In this document: one piece after another, positions 9,320 through 18,019 of the stretch
Numbering within the stretch: the first letter of the stretch is position 1
Layout of the letters: each line of letters opens with the position of its first letter
Assembly: GCA_964550615.1 (NCBI GenBank)
Contig: CAZKAB010000005.1
Span: 1 to 64,000, forward strand
Length of the DNA stretch: 64,000 nt
Direction: 5' to 3'
Origin: M55B144 sp964550615
GTDB taxonomy: Bacteria > Bipolaricaulota > Bipolaricaulia > UBA7950 > UBA9294
Made by a program: the position numbers and the translations under genes
The notes under the pieces: generated by a model
The model's database searches: none
Seen by the model: the letters and a program-made list of their open reading frames with translations, nothing else
Told to the model about the DNA's origin: nothing

Positions 9320-10351
9320 TCAGTCGGGTGTTTCTACCTCGCGCAAGTAGCGCGCGGCGTCTTCCGGCGGCATCGGATTGATATAGAACCCCGTGCCCCA
9401 CTCGAAACCCGCCACCGTGGTCAAGCGAGGTATGATTGCCACTCGCCAGTGGTAGTCATACTGTAGCGTCGTCCAGTAGCTTGGTTTTCCCGGTCGCGGG
9501 ATGGGATTGGGTGAGTTATGAAACACGATGTTGTACGGTGGATCCCCCAATAATGCCTTCAGGCGGAATAAGGTCCTCCTGACAATGCGAGCGAATTCCC
9601 ATCGCTGTTCTTGTTGGATGTCGGTGAACTCGTGCGCGTGTTTTCGCGGATAGATGGAAATCTCGAACGGAAAGCGTGAGTCATAAGGCGCGAAAGCAAC
9701 AAAGTCGTCTGTCGCCTCGATGATTCGTTCTTCACAATCGAGTTCTGCGAGCATTACGTCGCAGAACAAACAACGTTCCTTGCGTTCATAGTACGAGCGC
9801 GCCGTCTGTAGCAGATCGTGCACTCGCAGCGGGACAATGGGGGTTGCAATGATCTGGGAATGGGGATGGGTAAGGGAGGCGCCGGCCTTCTTTCCGTGGT
9901 TCTTGAACAGGAGGACGTACCGATACCAGTCGTTTTTCATCAGCTCTTGCAGTCGTAACGCGTAAGTGTCCACGATCATCTTTACATGCTCGACTGAAAG
10001 GTCCGAGATCTCCTTGTAGTGGCCCGGAGTCTCGATCACGACTTCGTGGGTTCCAACGCCGTTCATGCGGTCGTAGAAGCCGGCGATACCAGTGCGTCCC
10101 AATTCCGAGTATTCGTGCATAGCGGGAAACTTGTTTGGCACCACGCGTACCTGCCATGCGCCATCCGCATCCGATGTTCGGTAGATCTCCGGTGGTGTTT
10201 GCGCCTCGTTACCCGGGCAAAACGGGCAATTCTCAGGTGGCTGTCCGTTCTCATCGCTGCCGTTGGAAAGAAAATCAGACGGACGCTTCGCGCGCTCAGG
10301 GGCAACGATCACCCACCGATTGTTGATAGGTCCTCGTCTCAGTTCTGGCAT
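9320..10351 (-). CDS. galT: Galactose-1-phosphate uridylyltransferase
   Basis: 343-aa Leloir-pathway enzyme exchanging UDP between UDP-glucose and galactose-1-phosphate. HIT-superfamily signatures are present: the N-terminal RRGPINNRWVIVAPERAKRP, the zinc pair in ENCPFCPGNE, the catalytic histidine in SLTHPHSQI, a second CLFC pair and NIVFHNSP. Length and motif order match bacterial GalT; an ADP-glucose phosphorylase-type activity is a less likely alternative. It starts 29 bp after TreT in the same operon, suggesting galactose-containing sugars are also handled here, in keeping with the GH36-like gene next door. Confidence 0.88.
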   Translation of the reverse strand: MPELRRGPINNRWVIVAPERAKRPSDFLSNGSDENGQPPENCPFCPGNEAQTPPEIYRTSDADGAWQVRVVPNKFPAMHEYSELGRTGIAGFYDRMNGVGTHEVVIETPGHYKEISDLSVEHVKMIVDTYALRLQELMKNDWYRYVLLFKNHGKKAGASLTHPHSQIIATPIVPLRVHDLLQTARSYYERKERCLFCDVMLAELDCEERIIEATDDFVAFAPYDSRFPFEISIYPRKHAHEFTDIQQEQRWEFARIVRRTLFRLKALLGDPPYNIVFHNSPNPIPRPGKPSYWTTLQYDYHWRVAIIPRLTTVAGFEWGTGFYINPMPPEDAARYLREVETPD

Positions 10352-10380
10352 TTTGACTCCCGAGGTTGGAAGGTGGCGCG

Positions 10381-11598
10381 CTAAGTGCGGGTCACTTTGT
10401 CTATCAGCTTGAGCCAGTCGAGGAGAAGCCTCGGCATCAGGAAGTTTTCCTGGACGTGGACTCGCCCACGGGCACCCAGGTCGGTACGCAAGCTTTCGTC
10501 CTTGAGCAATCGAATGACCCGCTCGGCGGCGGTGTCGTAGTCTCCCGGCTCAACGAGGTAGCCGGTCTGCCCGTCGATGACCTGCAGCGGAATCCCGCCA
10601 ACACGGGTGGCGACCACGGGCGTTCCCTTCCATAATGCTTCGGATACAGTGAGGCCAAATCCCTCTTTCGACGAGAGTTGCATTACTACAGCTGCTTCTC
10701 GCTGCAGTGCGTTGACAAGAAGGGGATCAGTCTCCGTAATCAAGTGAACATCCTTCATCTGTGATGCCAGTGAAGCCACTTGCTTAAAAATCATGGGCCC
10801 TTCCGGGTCATCGCTTGCCATATTTCCAAGCATGATGAGGCGACAGTCGAGTTCTTGCTTCACCCGTTGGAAAACTTTCACAACGCCTGTGGGATCTTTC
10901 CACTTATCAAAGCGAGATACCTGTACGATAAGAGGCTTGTCGCGAGGGATTCCATATTTGGCAAGTTCCGCGTCGATTGTCGACTCGCTCAGGTCGCGGT
11001 TGATCGCCGACAAAGTGTCTATTGCAGGAGGAATGATCGCGGTCTCTACTGGGAGGTCGGGTTGGCGAAAAGTTTCTGAGGAGACGACGACCACGTCGTA
11101 GCGCAGTACAAATGGCTTTAGCCGTTGCCAGATTGCCTCATCCGGGGCGGAGATGTCGATGTGGCACCGCCAGATCCAGGGCACGTTCTTCTGTCGGTAG
11201 CGGATCATGGGGAGCGGCTGAGGATCGTGCACGATCATCAGGTTGTGGTGCGAGATCGGACTGTAGCGGGCGAAGGCCTGATTGACGGAGAGGTAGCTCT
11301 GCATCTCGCGACGACTGAGGGAGATTTTCTCTCCTTGGAGAGCGTTGTGAAGTTTCTTGGTAACGTGAAAGAGGGCTGGATCTCCATAGAGCAGGTTCCA
11401 ATCCGCATTGATCCCTACGTCGTTGAATAAGGGTACGAGAGAGTTCAGCATTCCCGCCACCCCGCCGCCATGGAAGGTTGAGTTGATCGCAAGGATGCGC
11501 AGGCCGTACAGTCGACGCGCAGCGCGGAAGATATCAGCCACCGCTTCGGCGCCGACAGAGCACAGATAGCGTTCGATACCTAAGGATTCTAGTTGCAT
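10381..11598 (-). CDS. treT: Trehalose glycosyltransferring synthase TreT
   Basis: 405-aa GT4 enzyme that reversibly joins NDP-glucose and glucose into trehalose. It follows archaeal TreT closely along its length: GLRILAINSTFHGGGVAGML, VTKTFHNALQG-like VTKKLHNALQG, VHDPQPLPMI, WIWRCHIDISAP, VSRFDKWKDP, DDPEG and EGFGLTVSEALWKG with the E-x7-E signature. The ATG at 11598 has GGGGGA at suitable spacing; a longer frame upstream lacks similarity. It sits between a sugar ABC transporter and galT, so it may make trehalose or break down imported trehalose to NDP-glucose plus glucose. Confidence 0.92.
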   Translation of the reverse strand: MQLESLGIERYLCSVGAEAVADIFRAARRLYGLRILAINSTFHGGGVAGMLNSLVPLFNDVGINADWNLLYGDPALFHVTKKLHNALQGEKISLSRREMQSYLSVNQAFARYSPISHHNLMIVHDPQPLPMIRYRQKNVPWIWRCHIDISAPDEAIWQRLKPFVLRYDVVVVSSETFRQPDLPVETAIIPPAIDTLSAINRDLSESTIDAELAKYGIPRDKPLIVQVSRFDKWKDPTGVVKVFQRVKQELDCRLIMLGNMASDDPEGPMIFKQVASLASQMKDVHLITETDPLLVNALQREAAVVMQLSSKEGFGLTVSEALWKGTPVVATRVGGIPLQVIDGQTGYLVEPGDYDTAAERVIRLLKDESLRTDLGARGRVHVQENFLMPRLLLDWLKLIDKVTRT

Positions 11599-11922
11599 AG
11601 TGTCCCCCAACTTTACTTCGGTTTGTCTCCTACGTCCAGGTGGCAAGACCAGATTCGACTCTTTGCCGGTGTGTACATCGAGGCGGCGGTTTACCGACGC
11701 AGCGGCCCGCGACCGGCATTGTGTCATCTTCTTGTGGCAAAAGACTGATGCCGGAAAGGTCAAGGCCGAACACACCGCAACTAATGTTGCCTCCTTTCAT
11801 GCTTGTCTTGTGCAGCTGCAACGACCGCCTATTATTGGTGATCTTGTCTTAAGGAAGCAAGATCGCTTTTTGGCGGTTTCTGTAATCTCTCCGGGTGAAG
11901 CCGGAGAGATCAAATCTGTTGT
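11599..11922. other. Gene-free gap between treT and the permease gene, with inverted repeats
   Basis: No convincing coding region. It contains a 10-bp hairpin (11885-11910) just after the upstream permease gene, a 7-bp inverted repeat GATCTTG/CAAGATC around 11840-11864, and a small repeat GCAAC/GTTGC near 11778. No strong promoter for treT was found, so read-through from upstream is plausible. Confidence 0.5.
11885..11910 (-). terminator. Hairpin after the second MalG-like gene
   Basis: Stem ATCTCTCCGG/CCGGAGAGAT (10 bp) with a 6-nt loop, 12 bp after the permease stop. No T-run follows on the minus strand, so it is probably a 3'-end stabiliser or partial terminator. Confidence 0.45.
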
Positions 11923-12777
11923 TCATCCCTTGACCGATCCTGCGAGAATACCGCGTACGAAATACCGCTGCAGCGAGAAGAAGACGACAAGCGGAAGTGC
12001 CATAGACACGAACGCAGCGGCCGTGAGAAGCTCCCAGTCCTGTCCGCGATTGGTAACCAGGTTGGCGATCTTGAGCGTCATAGGAGCAACGTTGGGTCTT
12101 GCCCCAAGGTAGATCAACGCGACCAGCAGATCGTTCCAGATCCAGAGGAACTGGAAGATGAAAACGGAGGCCAACGCTGGCAGCGAGATCGGCATTACTA
12201 TGCGCCAGAAGGTAGTAAGTGGAGTTGCCCCGTCGATTGCTGCTGAGTCGAACAAGTCCTTGGGAATGCCGGCCATGAAGTTGTGAACGAGATAGGTGGT
12301 TAAAGGAAGACCGTAAGCTGTATGCGCAAGCCATATTCCCGGGAATGTCCCTGCAAGACCGAGCTTGCTGTAGATTGGGAGTATCGGGATGAATGTCATT
12401 TGCAGCGGTATGACCATGAGAGCCACAAGCATCATGAACAAGTACCTGCGTCCGCCGAACCTCAGCCAGGCAAATCCGAATGCAGCAAATGAGGCAACAA
12501 ATACTGAGAGGAGCGTTGCTGGAATGCTTATTGTAAGGCTGTTTAGGAACGACCGGCCGAGTCCCTCCTTCAGGATAACGCTGACATAGTTCTGAAGAGA
12601 GAACTGGCCGCCACTGAATAGCTTCGGAAATACCGTCCACCAACCGGATGCAGCTATGGCCGATGGGTCTCGAAAGGAGGTAATGAGCAGGCCCAATGTT
12701 GGGATCAGCCAGAGGATCCCAAAGAATAGGAGGGCTACGTGGAGCGGCGTGCGGGAAGCTGCCTTTCGCAAGTCCAC
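11923..12777 (-). CDS. Sugar ABC transporter permease (MalG type)
   Basis: 284-aa inner-membrane permease with six hydrophobic spans (first around LLFFGILWLIPTLGLLITSF). The EAA loop is DSAAIDGATPLTTFWRIVMP, and the C-terminus ends in FVRGILAGSVKG as in MalG-type proteins. It starts with a GTG whose G is the last base of the upstream TAG stop (1-nt overlap), with AAGGAGGA in front, so it is translationally coupled to the partner permease. It forms a complete importer with the two genes upstream; no ATPase gene is present in the window, so a shared MsmX-like ATPase is likely. Confidence 0.9.
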   Translation of the reverse strand: MDLRKAASRTPLHVALLFFGILWLIPTLGLLITSFRDPSAIAASGWWTVFPKLFSGGQFSLQNYVSVILKEGLGRSFLNSLTISIPATLLSVFVASFAAFGFAWLRFGGRRYLFMMLVALMVIPLQMTFIPILPIYSKLGLAGTFPGIWLAHTAYGLPLTTYLVHNFMAGIPKDLFDSAAIDGATPLTTFWRIVMPISLPALASVFIFQFLWIWNDLLVALIYLGARPNVAPMTLKIANLVTNRGQDWELLTAAAFVSMALPLVVFFSLQRYFVRGILAGSVKG

Positions 12778-13667
12778 TAGCGTCCTCCTTCTTGTCGAGT
12801 GAACCGGCGGATGTTCAGGATCATGAACGGCACGATCAATATGAGTAGTACAACTGCGATAGCGCTCGCACGTCCGTAATTGAAGTAGTTGAACATCTCC
12901 TTATACATGCGGTTGGCGATAACCTCTGTTGCGAAGTTTCCATTTGTCATCACGTAGACGATATCGAAGATCTTCAACACCGTCACGACCATAGTCGTCC
13001 CCACAACAGCTACGGTAGGTACTAGCAGGGGAAGGACGATCCGATGAAATACCTGCCACTCATTCGCTCCATCTATCCGCGCCGCCTCCAGGAGCGCTTT
13101 CGGTATGTTCTTGTACGCCGCTGAGAGGATGATCATGCAAAAACCTGTCCATATCCAAATGCCGACGATGATCAGACAGATATTGTTAATCCAGGGGCGC
13201 TGAATCAGCCAACCGATCGGCTTCCCTCCGAGGGAAACAACGATTGCGTTGAGTATCCCGATTTGAGGCATCCCTTCGGGGCGAAATGCATAAACGAACT
13301 TCCAGATGATCGATGCCCCGACCATTGAGATGGCTGCAGGAACGAAAATAACCGACTTAAGGATCTTCTCATAGCGAACGCGGTCCAACATTACAGCGAG
13401 GACGAGGCCAATGCTTACGGTACATAGTGTGAACAGAACTACCCAAAGCACGTTGTTACGGAGAGCCGTGAGCATTACGGGGCTTGTAAACACGTACTTC
13501 CAATTGGCAAAGCCAACATAGTGTACCATTGGGCCGAACAACTGTGCTCCGCGGCCGAAGAATGACCGAGCAATGGTCACTAGCGCTGGATAGACAAGGA
13601 AGAATCCAATCAACAGTAGTGCAGGACCGACGAACAGCCAAGGTCTCCAGCGGCCGGCACGGATCAT
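12777..13667 (-). CDS. Sugar ABC transporter permease (MalF/UgpA type)
   Basis: 296-aa permease with six predicted spans, beginning WLFVGPALLLIGFFLVYPAL. The EAA loop is EAARIDGANEWQVFHRIVLP. It is short, without the large periplasmic loop of the MalF at the left edge. A GGGGGTGA ribosome site precedes the ATG at 13667. Together with the binding protein upstream and the MalG-type partner downstream it makes a CUT1-class importer. The substrate is unknown; the context (TreT, SPS-like GT4) suggests a disaccharide. Confidence 0.9.
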   Translation of the reverse strand: MIRAGRWRPWLFVGPALLLIGFFLVYPALVTIARSFFGRGAQLFGPMVHYVGFANWKYVFTSPVMLTALRNNVLWVVLFTLCTVSIGLVLAVMLDRVRYEKILKSVIFVPAAISMVGASIIWKFVYAFRPEGMPQIGILNAIVVSLGGKPIGWLIQRPWINNICLIIVGIWIWTGFCMIILSAAYKNIPKALLEAARIDGANEWQVFHRIVLPLLVPTVAVVGTTMVVTVLKIFDIVYVMTNGNFATEVIANRMYKEMFNYFNYGRASAIAVVLLILIVPFMILNIRRFTRQEGGR

Positions 13668-13690
13668 GAGTGTTCACCCCCACAGAAGAG

Positions 13691-13719
13691 TGTGGATCCG
13701 GGATTGCCCCGGATCCACA
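13691..13719 (-). terminator. Hairpin between binding-protein and permease genes
   Basis: Perfect 12-bp stem TGTGGATCCGGG/CCCGGATCCACA with a 5-nt loop, between the binding-protein stop (13733) and the permease start (13667). No T-tract follows; a processing or stability element giving excess binding protein is likely. Confidence 0.65.
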
Positions 13720-13732
13720 TAGTCTTAGGATC

Positions 13733-15028
13733 CTACTTCGCGTAGGCCTCTACTGCGGACTGCTCCAGCGACTCGAGAACGGTGTTGATTGGAACTCCGC
13801 TTACGTAGTCGAGGATAGCACTCCAGAAGGCTCCGGTACCGATCGAGGCAGGCATCATGTCAGATCCGTCGTACCGCGAATATGAAGCGCCCATGAGCAT
13901 CTCCTGCGCTTTCTTGGTGATAGGATTTGTGAAGATGCTCGGATCAGCGTTCTTGTTTGCCGATAGTTCGCCTAGCTCGGTACTCCAGATTGTTGCAGCC
14001 TCTTGAGAGGTGAGGAATTGAGCAAACTTGATAACCTCCGGACGTGTTCCGTTCAGTGGGCCGCCTGTGTTGAAAACAGTGACCACGTCACCAGAAACAA
14101 GAATGGGGTTTGAACCATCCGGGGTTGCCTGTGGTGTGATCGTCGGGAACGTGAAGAAGTCGTAATCTTCTCCCGCTACAAGGTTCGGGAAGTGATCCTT
14201 GATGAAACCTTGGATGAATGTGGCCTGTTTCGACATGTATGCGGTAGGCGGGGTGTTGAAGAGAGGGTCAGCCGCATTGCCAAAGTTGGTGGTCAATGCG
14301 CCAGTTCGTCCGCCGAATACATAGCCCCTATCAAACAAGCTTCCAAAGATCTCAAACGCTTTCTTCACCCGCGGATCGGTCCATGGAATCTCGTGAGCGA
14401 CCCACTTGTCATACACTGCGGGTCCGGCAGTGCGCAGCATGATGTCTTCAATCCAGTCTGTCCCCGGCCAGCCGCTGGCCGCGCCACTCTCGAGGCCAAT
14501 TGACCAAGGTACACCACCATCGGCCTTAATCTTATCGCTGAGTGCGAGGAGTTCGTACCAGGTGTTTGGGATCTTGTATCCTCTGGCAGCAAAGACCTTC
14601 GGGTTGTACCAGACGCAGCTCTTGACGTTCGGAAAGATGAACAGGCCGTACAGCCCATTGTCATACTCTCCAATTGGCAAGAGAGCTGGATTGACCTCAG
14701 ATGTATCGACGAGTCCCGTTAGGTCAACGATCTGGCCGGCGTCCGCCCACTGTTTCATCGTCCCGATCCATGGATGTGGAGTCATGTCCGGGGGGTTTCC
14801 GGCTGCGAGTCGTGTAGCAAGAACCGCAGGCCGATCTCGTCCGACTATCTCAACCTGCACATCGATATCTGGGTTCTGGGCTTCAAACGCATCAACGATC
14901 TTCTGGAATGCGGGTGCCTGCTCTCCAGGCCAGCCGTGCATTACCGTGACGACTTTCTTGTCGGCAGCGAATGCCGCACCACCGACTACCAGTAGTCCGA
15001 CGAGTAACAGCATAACAATCTTTCTCAT
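13733..15028 (-). CDS. Sugar ABC transporter substrate-binding protein
   Basis: 431-aa exported binding protein, family 1. The ATG at 15028 has AAGGAGG at ideal spacing, and the signal peptide MRKIVMLLLVGLLVVGGAAFA follows. Mature-domain features are VVTVMHGWPGEQAPAFQKIV, NPPDMTPHPWIGTMKQWADA, SCVWYNPKVFAARGYKIPNT and a SGDVVTVFN hinge. The length and WPG-type start resemble alpha-glucoside/trehalose-maltose binding proteins, but specificity is not provable. It follows the kinase gene by 55 bp and precedes two permease genes. Confidence 0.9.
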   Translation of the reverse strand: MRKIVMLLLVGLLVVGGAAFAADKKVVTVMHGWPGEQAPAFQKIVDAFEAQNPDIDVQVEIVGRDRPAVLATRLAAGNPPDMTPHPWIGTMKQWADAGQIVDLTGLVDTSEVNPALLPIGEYDNGLYGLFIFPNVKSCVWYNPKVFAARGYKIPNTWYELLALSDKIKADGGVPWSIGLESGAASGWPGTDWIEDIMLRTAGPAVYDKWVAHEIPWTDPRVKKAFEIFGSLFDRGYVFGGRTGALTTNFGNAADPLFNTPPTAYMSKQATFIQGFIKDHFPNLVAGEDYDFFTFPTITPQATPDGSNPILVSGDVVTVFNTGGPLNGTRPEVIKFAQFLTSQEAATIWSTELGELSANKNADPSIFTNPITKKAQEMLMGASYSRYDGSDMMPASIGTGAFWSAILDYVSGVPINTVLESLEQSAVEAYAK

Positions 15029-15082
15029 TTTTCCTCCTTGTTGGCGTGTATTCCTTTCCCTGTTTGGCGCTTCTTGCACCAA

Positions 15083-15817
15083 CTATATCTTCGTCCTGTG
15101 GGCATTCGCCTCTGTGATCACCCCCTTGGAGAGACTTCTATGATTCGCAAAAGACTGGCAAGGCTGTGCCTCTGGTGTATGCGCTATTACCGCAAAGGAT
15201 GCCGTAACGATGATATCAGCATAGTCCCTATGAGTGAAGATTATGTCATGTTCGATCTTTAGCACTCGCTCTAGGAAACGATCTGATGGTTCACGATTAC
15301 GCTTCAGTCGTGCGTGTCTGGTTTGCTCGTACGTTTGATCGATGAATACGCGGGAATGTACGTTCTCAAGCAGTGTTGTATACGTTCCCTCAATTATCAC
15401 GACATCTACCCCATCCAACGGTAGGGTTTCATTCATAACCCGGTTATCTTGGTACACTACCAGTGGCTTCTCGATCGTCTTCGCGCCATGGATGATGGCC
15501 TTCGCGTGATCGTCCAGCAGGTCAAGACGTACCTCGGCCGGTCCCACGTTGCTGATGTCTTCCCGTCGCCGGGCATCGTTTGTGCGCGGGGGATAAACAA
15601 AGTAATCATCTTGTTGGAGAATCAGAGCGCCGATTCTATGCTTCTCCAAGATTTCTGCAGTTGCGACGGCGAGTTCAGACTTGCCGCTTCCGGATTCGCC
15701 ACCAACGCTGATAGCGTATCTTCCGTTGTTCGCCATGATCGACGGCAGGAGGATCCGAACAATTTCGGTGGCTGCTCTACGATGCTTGTCCTGAACGAGT
15801 ATCTTGTCTCCTCTCAT
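15083..15817 (-). CDS. Uridine-kinase/phosphoribulokinase-like P-loop kinase
   Basis: 244-aa soluble kinase. The P-loop GGESGSGKSELA (about residues 39-50) is followed by LQQDDYFVYPP, the acidic substrate motif of uridine kinases, and VDVVIIEGTYTTLL as the Walker B-like strand. RFLERVLKIEHDII supplies lid-type basic and acidic residues. Its start overlaps the stop of the upstream GT4 gene (ATGA), implying coupled translation and a shared pathway. In this setting a sugar or sugar-nucleotide precursor is a more likely substrate than uridine, but that is inference. Confidence 0.7.
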   Translation of the reverse strand: MRGDKILVQDKHRRAATEIVRILLPSIMANNGRYAISVGGESGSGKSELAVATAEILEKHRIGALILQQDDYFVYPPRTNDARRREDISNVGPAEVRLDLLDDHAKAIIHGAKTIEKPLVVYQDNRVMNETLPLDGVDVVIIEGTYTTLLENVHSRVFIDQTYEQTRHARLKRNREPSDRFLERVLKIEHDIIFTHRDYADIIVTASFAVIAHTPEAQPCQSFANHRSLSKGVITEANAHRTKI

Positions 15818-17210
15818 TTGGCGATACCTTCTATGTCCAACTTACCGACGTACAGCTGGTGATGTCGTTGCGCCAGCTTTTCCCAGCAGTATAGATCCTC
15901 AATGCTTCTTCTAGCCTCTTCCCCCATTCTCTGCCGTTTCTTGGGATTGGAGATCAGATCAGCCATGGCCGCAGCAAAGGCATCGATGTCTGTGGGGTCT
16001 ACCAGCTGACCGTTTTCCCCGTTCGCAACAACTTCAGGTGGACCGCCAAACTTCGTTGCGATAACAGGAACTCCACTAGCCATAGCTTCCAGCATGACAA
16101 TGCCGAACAGCTCATAGCGCGACGGCATTACAAACAGATCGGCCGCTCCGTAGTACAATGCAACGGTGTCTGGGGGCAGAATGGGCAACCAGTGGACGGA
16201 TCCAGCGATGGATAGCGTTTCTATCAGGTTTGTCAAGCGATCGCGTTCTTCAAGTTCGTATGCGTCGTGTTCGTTGACGCCCGCGCTTAGCGCAAACTGC
16301 ACAGGGCTGTCTTCTCCCAATATCTGCTTTGCCCGGGCTGCCGCACGGAAGTAAAGATCGAAACCCTTGCGGGGATCAAGGCGTCCCAGTGTGAATACTA
16401 ACGGGTCCGCGGAGAATCCCAGTTTTCTCTTGAGGGCCTGCTTGTCGCTGGGTGGATGGAAGTAGTTGGCATCTACCCCTGGCGGAATGACAGAGATCTT
16501 TGCCTCATCCGCCCCGTAAAGCTCAACGAGATCATGCTTTTCGAGGCTTGTTGAGGCGATAACGGTATCACAGCGTTGCAGAATCCTGNNNNNNNNNNNN
16601 NNNNNNNNNNNNNNNNNNNNNNNNNNNNNNNNNNNNNNNNNNNNNNNNNNNNNNNNNNNNNNNNNNNNNNNNNNNNNNNNNNNNNNNNATGCTTTTCGAG
16701 GCTTGTTGAGGCGATAACGGTATCACAGCGTTGCAGAATCCTGGTTTCAATTGCGATACGCTCCCTGTATTCCGAGGGATCAGCCCCATGCAGTGAAGCC
16801 AGTTTGCGTTTGCCTAGAGAGTGCGAAGTATGGATCCACTCGCTGGAAGGATCTAGGAGGTCAGCCACATACCCACCGTCCCAAAAATGGGAGCTGATTA
16901 TCTCGTTACTGCCTAAATAACCGCTGAGCGTCTCAGCAAACTCACTGAGATATGGTAGCAGGTCCTCTTTACGCAGGAAACCTTTTGGTCCGCAAGGGAT
17001 ACGGATTACATCTGCCCCGGGCGCCATTTGCTCCCGCTTTGGCTTGCCATCGGAACGATCCCGAGTGAATGCCAGGACGGTGGTTCCGAGAGCCGCGAGC
17101 GCGGACGACAGCTCGCGGATGTAGACGCATTGACCACCGACATCCGGTTCTCCAATGCGACCGAGGGGATCGCCATGCGGAGTGATCATCACGACTGATT
17201 GGCTAGGCAA
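15814..17210 (-). CDS. Sucrose-phosphate-synthase/mannosylfructose-phosphate-synthase-like GT4 (interrupted by an assembly gap)
   Basis: Retaining glycosyltransferase of the sucrose-phosphate synthase group. The coding frame is broken only by 100 Ns and a duplicated 55-bp flank. Removing 155 bp joins TVIASTSLEKH to DLVELYGADEAKISVIPPGV in frame and gives a 413-aa protein. Motifs: SVVMITPHGDPLGRIGEPDV, GGQCVYIRELSSALAALG, SHFWDGGYVADLL, HTSHSLGKRKLAS (as in SPS), LGRLDPRKGFD, and YELFGIVMLEAMASG with the GT4 E-x7-E pair. No sugar-phosphate phosphatase is adjacent; instead a P-loop kinase overlaps its end. It overlaps the DeoR gene by 8 bp. Product could be sucrose-6-P, mannosylfructose-P or a related disaccharide. 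Confidence 0.8.
16534..16743. other. Assembly gap flanked by identical 55-bp sequence
   Basis: 100 Ns (16589-16688) lie between two identical 55-bp copies (16534-16588 and 16689-16743). This is what two contigs sharing a 55-base overlap look like after scaffolding without merging; it is not a biological repeat. Collapsing 155 bp restores the GT4 reading frame. Confidence 0.95.
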
Positions 17211-17958
17211 CTAGAACCTCCACACCTGATTCACGTAACTGTTCGAGATTCCTGGACGCGATACCCGAATCGGTCACCAGAACATGTACATGGCTTAGCG
17301 ACGCCAAAAAGGCGAAGCTATCGACGCCGATCTTGGAAGCATCCGCCAATACGATCACCTGATCGGCAGCACCGATCATCTTGGCCTTCACCCCCGCCTC
17401 TTGGACGTTATTCACTGAGATCCCTTTAGAAGATACACCATTCACTCCAAGAAATACCTTATCTACGTGCGTCTTGTCTAGAGCAGCTTCTGCTAGTGGT
17501 CCAACAAAGCTCATGCCTGGTTCGTAAAGGCTTCCGCCAAGTGTGATCAACTCGATATGGGGAGCTCCTACCAGTTCGTTCAGTGTGTAGACCGAGTTGA
17601 CCAGAACCATGACCTCTCGGCTTCGCAGTTCACGTGCGAAGAGAAGGGCAGTACTACCGGAATCTATGATAACGCGATCACCATCCACGATCAGATCCAA
17701 TGCGCGTTTGGCGATGGCCTCCTTTGCCTGAAGGTGAACGCTCGTCTTCTCTTGAAATGCAGGCGCAAAACGCATAACTCGGGTTGCGACCGCACCGCCC
17801 CTGTTCCGTTTGAGCATTCCTTGCTCTTCCAGCACTTCAAGATCAATCCGTATTGTAACGGGTGAAACGCCAAATCCTTCACTCAGTTCGGCAACTGTTA
17901 CCGCCTCACGAGCCAAGACCCATTCTGCGATCCGATGCCTTCTTTCGTCTACTAGCAT
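17203..17958 (-). CDS. DeoR-family transcriptional regulator
   Basis: 251-aa repressor. Residues 1-55 are the DeoR winged HTH (VDERRHRIAEWVLAREAVTV, AELSEGFGVSPVTIRIDLEVLEEQGMLKRNRGGA). The C-terminal part is the DeoRC sugar-phosphate sensor with DSGSTALLFAREL, LVNSVYTLNEL, TLGGSLYEPGMSFVGP, FLGVNGVSSKGISV and VLADASKIG. The ATG at 17958 has GGAAGTG in front; the longer frame upstream would cross the promoter. It heads the GT4-kinase-ABC-TreT-GalT operon and probably senses a phosphorylated sugar. Its promoter carries repeats that may be its own operator. Confidence 0.9.
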   Translation of the reverse strand: MLVDERRHRIAEWVLAREAVTVAELSEGFGVSPVTIRIDLEVLEEQGMLKRNRGGAVATRVMRFAPAFQEKTSVHLQAKEAIAKRALDLIVDGDRVIIDSGSTALLFARELRSREVMVLVNSVYTLNELVGAPHIELITLGGSLYEPGMSFVGPLAEAALDKTHVDKVFLGVNGVSSKGISVNNVQEAGVKAKMIGAADQVIVLADASKIGVDSFAFLASLSHVHVLVTDSGIASRNLEQLRESGVEVLVA

Positions 17959-17990
17959 TTCACTTCCGCTAAACGTCTTTTCACTTTCAC
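17958..17990 (-). promoter_or_regulatory. Candidate DeoR operator repeats
   Basis: On the minus strand GTGAAAGTGAAA (17978-17990) and GGAAGTGAAA (17958-17967) form direct repeats between the -10 box and the DeoR start codon. DeoR-family operators often consist of such GAAAGTGAAA direct repeats, so autorepression is plausible. Confidence 0.45.
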
Positions 17991-18019
17991 ATTCTAGCAC
18001 TTTGTTCCAAGTGAGGCAA
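17991..18019 (-). promoter_or_regulatory. Promoter of the DeoR-GT4-kinase-ABC operon
   Basis: Minus-strand TTGCCT (18014-18019), 17-nt spacer, TAGAAT (17991-17996), directly followed by the candidate DeoR repeats. Confidence 0.65.

Noticed and set aside
16534..16743. Tandem 55-bp repeat as a biological repeat or insertion
   Set aside because: Exact 55-bp copies around exactly 100 Ns, seen twice in the window, are an assembly signature; collapsing restores the reading frame.
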